Below, piece after piece: positions 62,334 to 64,000 of a DNA stretch of 64,000 nt. Position numbers and translations under genes: made by a program. A model generated the notes under the pieces. The model ran no database searches. It was not told the origin of the DNA and saw nothing but the letters and a program-made list of their open reading frames with translations. The stretch is from positions 73,459,931-73,523,930 of the forward strand of contig NW_026622985.1 in the NCBI RefSeq assembly GCF_023065955.2. Reading direction: 5' to 3'. The DNA is from Ursus arctos. Its lineage: Eukaryota; Chordata; Mammalia; Carnivora; Ursidae. The stretch's first letter is position 1. Every line of letters starts with the position of its first letter.

Positions 62334-63649
62334 GAATGCTGGTGGGAGCCACTTGCTGTGCACAATCCAGGCCTCTTTTGCACCTCATCTATTGCCTGTA
62401 TTGAAAATTCTTCCAATAAGGATTTATTCCTTCGGGCTCAAATCCTCTATTATAATGCCAGCTCTCAGAATATAAGCTAAATATTGGCAAAAACCTTGGC
62501 CTGAATTTGTTAAAAACTAGGATAAAACTTGACATTTGAGGAAGGAAGTGCACCAGAAATCTACCTGAAGCTAGGAACGGGTCATTGAAATGGAAAATAC
62601 AACAATCTAACTTTCCCTATTTTCTATTTTTTAAATGCACCATCCTGTACCAATAATGACAAGTCATATCAGCCAGCCAGGGACGATAAAATATAAGAAT
62701 ATAGAGGCATTTTGATTAAATTTAAAAAATTTGATGCCCTGCCCAGGGAGGACAGTGACATGGGATTCTTGATGAAATAATATGAAAGGTATATGTAATT
62801 TTCAAGAAATGGAAACAGATAGAAACAGCCTATCATAAATCACTGATCATATTTATGCCTAATATTTTATAACATTTTCCTTGCAGTGCCCATTGTTGAT
62901 TCATATTAACCAAAAATAACCTGAAATTAATGCCGAATGCCCGAGGAAAATATTGCAAAGAAAGGATATTACTTACAAGATTACTTCTGCTTCTGCTCAA
63001 AAGAGTTTGAAAGCTTTATATCACTCGGTGGCATATTTCATTTTAAGCAGGCTTGTCTACTTTCATCTCTGTGCTATGTATAGCATGCTGAACTATCTTC
63101 ATAAGATCAAAGGGAAACTCAGTGTACTTTATTTACAAAGGCAAATTTAATGGGTAACCAAGGTACTTATTTCACTAAACTGACTAGTCCCTTTGAACTA
63201 ATATCTTCACTGATCCATAGACCATGTTCAAATGTGGAGAAGGCTTCCTTGAATATGGAAAATGATCTTAGCCTAATTGGTGCACTTTCTTTGAACTGCA
63301 TGCCATGGATTTCACTATGCTGTAAGTGCACGAGAGAGGTTTCTTCTGGACACCTGAGGGCGAAAACCCTCTGGAAAACAAAAAACAAAGCAACAAAAAA
63401 ATGCACCGACACTGCAAAGTTGAAAATATTTTATTTTATTATCAACGGGTAAAAATACCTCCCTCCAAAATACATGAGGATGTTATTAGGAGTTGTTATA
63501 ATAATGATTGCTGTTATTTGCATGTGGCCAGCTCTGGAATAGCTTACAATGCTGCATTGATTTAAGTGGAGAATGTGTTCTGTGTGTCACATTAATGTAA
63601 ATATGAAAGGGAGTGTATGTGAGGTAAAGTCATGCGACGGAGAGAGTAG

Positions 63650-63755
63650 AGATTGAGGAGTCTGACATTCCAATACCACCATTCTAAGAACACAGTGGTT
63701 TTGCCAAAGTTGTTAATATCGCTGATTCTCAAATTCCTCATCTTCAAAATAAGAA
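63650..63755 (+). repeat. Diverged MIR relic
   Basis: 'attctcaaattcctcatctt' followed by caaaataagaag, with MIR-like text before it. Confidence 0.5.
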
Positions 63756-64000
63756 GCCCTCTTTCTTGATAGACATCAACGCTCTGCACCAGAACTTCTG
63801 GGTCTTGTGCTTTGGGGCACAGTGGAGAATTGCATTCTCTTGCCTGTTGAGGTGATGCAGGGTGTTGTAACTTGCTTTGGCCAAAGAAATATGAGGAGAA
63901 GTAACATGTCATTTCTGGGAAGAAGTATTAATTGGCATTGTGAAACTTTACAGAAGAATATTTCTTTTCTGGGGCCATCTTGGAAACATGTATTGAGAGG

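Larger units (their letters stand above)
38760..64000. other. Upstream intergenic DNA of TSPAN12, no gene seen
   Basis: Reading both strands I found no exon of a recognisable protein, no tRNA gene outside SINEs and no other RNA gene. The region holds the repeats listed below. Parts with nothing I can name include 38800-40140, 44030-45400, 49490-50860, 51720-52490, 53500-55140, 55480-57410, 57730-59900 and 60240-61330 and 61810-62220. In human, ING3 follows TSPAN12 on this side, farther away than this window reaches. Confidence 0.55.

Overview
This is an ordinary stretch of mammalian nuclear DNA from a carnivore. The window is full of Can-SINEs (tRNA-derived SINEs opening with a GGGGCACCTGGGTGGC-type head, followed by a CT-rich body and an AATAAATAAA tail). 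Three copies (about 16750, 26989 and 49262) carry the form with a 'gtgatcccggcgttatggg'-type body that I associate with bears, giant panda and pinnipeds. A caniform, probably arctoid, carnivore is the best fit. The species cannot be fixed from the sequence alone.

The only protein-coding gene I can support is TSPAN12, on the minus strand. TSPAN12 is the tetraspanin co-receptor subunit of the Norrin/FZD4/LRP5 beta-catenin pathway. Its 5' half lies here: a probable non-coding exon 1 in a CpG island (donor at 38338/38337), exon 2 with the start codon (37261-37396, ATG at 37326), exon 3 (25021-25103), exon 4 (23819-23954) and exon 5 (3176-3250). All junctions have AG/GT signals and keep frame. Together they encode residues 1-120: the cytoplasmic N-terminus, TM1, the small extracellular loop, TM2, TM3 and the first residues of the large extracellular loop. 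The remaining exons must lie beyond position 1.

Layout, by window coordinate: 1-3175 is intron 5; 3251-23818 is the 20.6-kb intron 4; 23955-25020 is intron 3; 25104-37260 is intron 2; 37397-38337 is intron 1; about 37790-38760 is the promoter CpG island; 38760-64000 is upstream intergenic DNA in which I found no gene. In human the next gene in this direction is ING3; that is known synteny, not something seen here.

The non-coding DNA holds Can-SINEs, one 5'-truncated carnivore L1, an older L1 fragment, MIR and L2 relics, MER5-type DNA transposon relics, two copies of a palindromic DNA element, an MLT1 (ERVL-MaLR) LTR, a probable second LTR, and many microsatellites. The latter include a polypurine AAGG/AAAGG/AAGGG tract.

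The most interesting local observation is a cascade of upstream ATGs in the TSPAN12 leader. It includes a strong-context, out-of-frame uORF that overlaps the main start codon. I saw no new gene system. Most long open frames here are repeat or low-complexity artefacts, and one unidentified region near 52.5-53.5 kb may be a decayed retrocopy.
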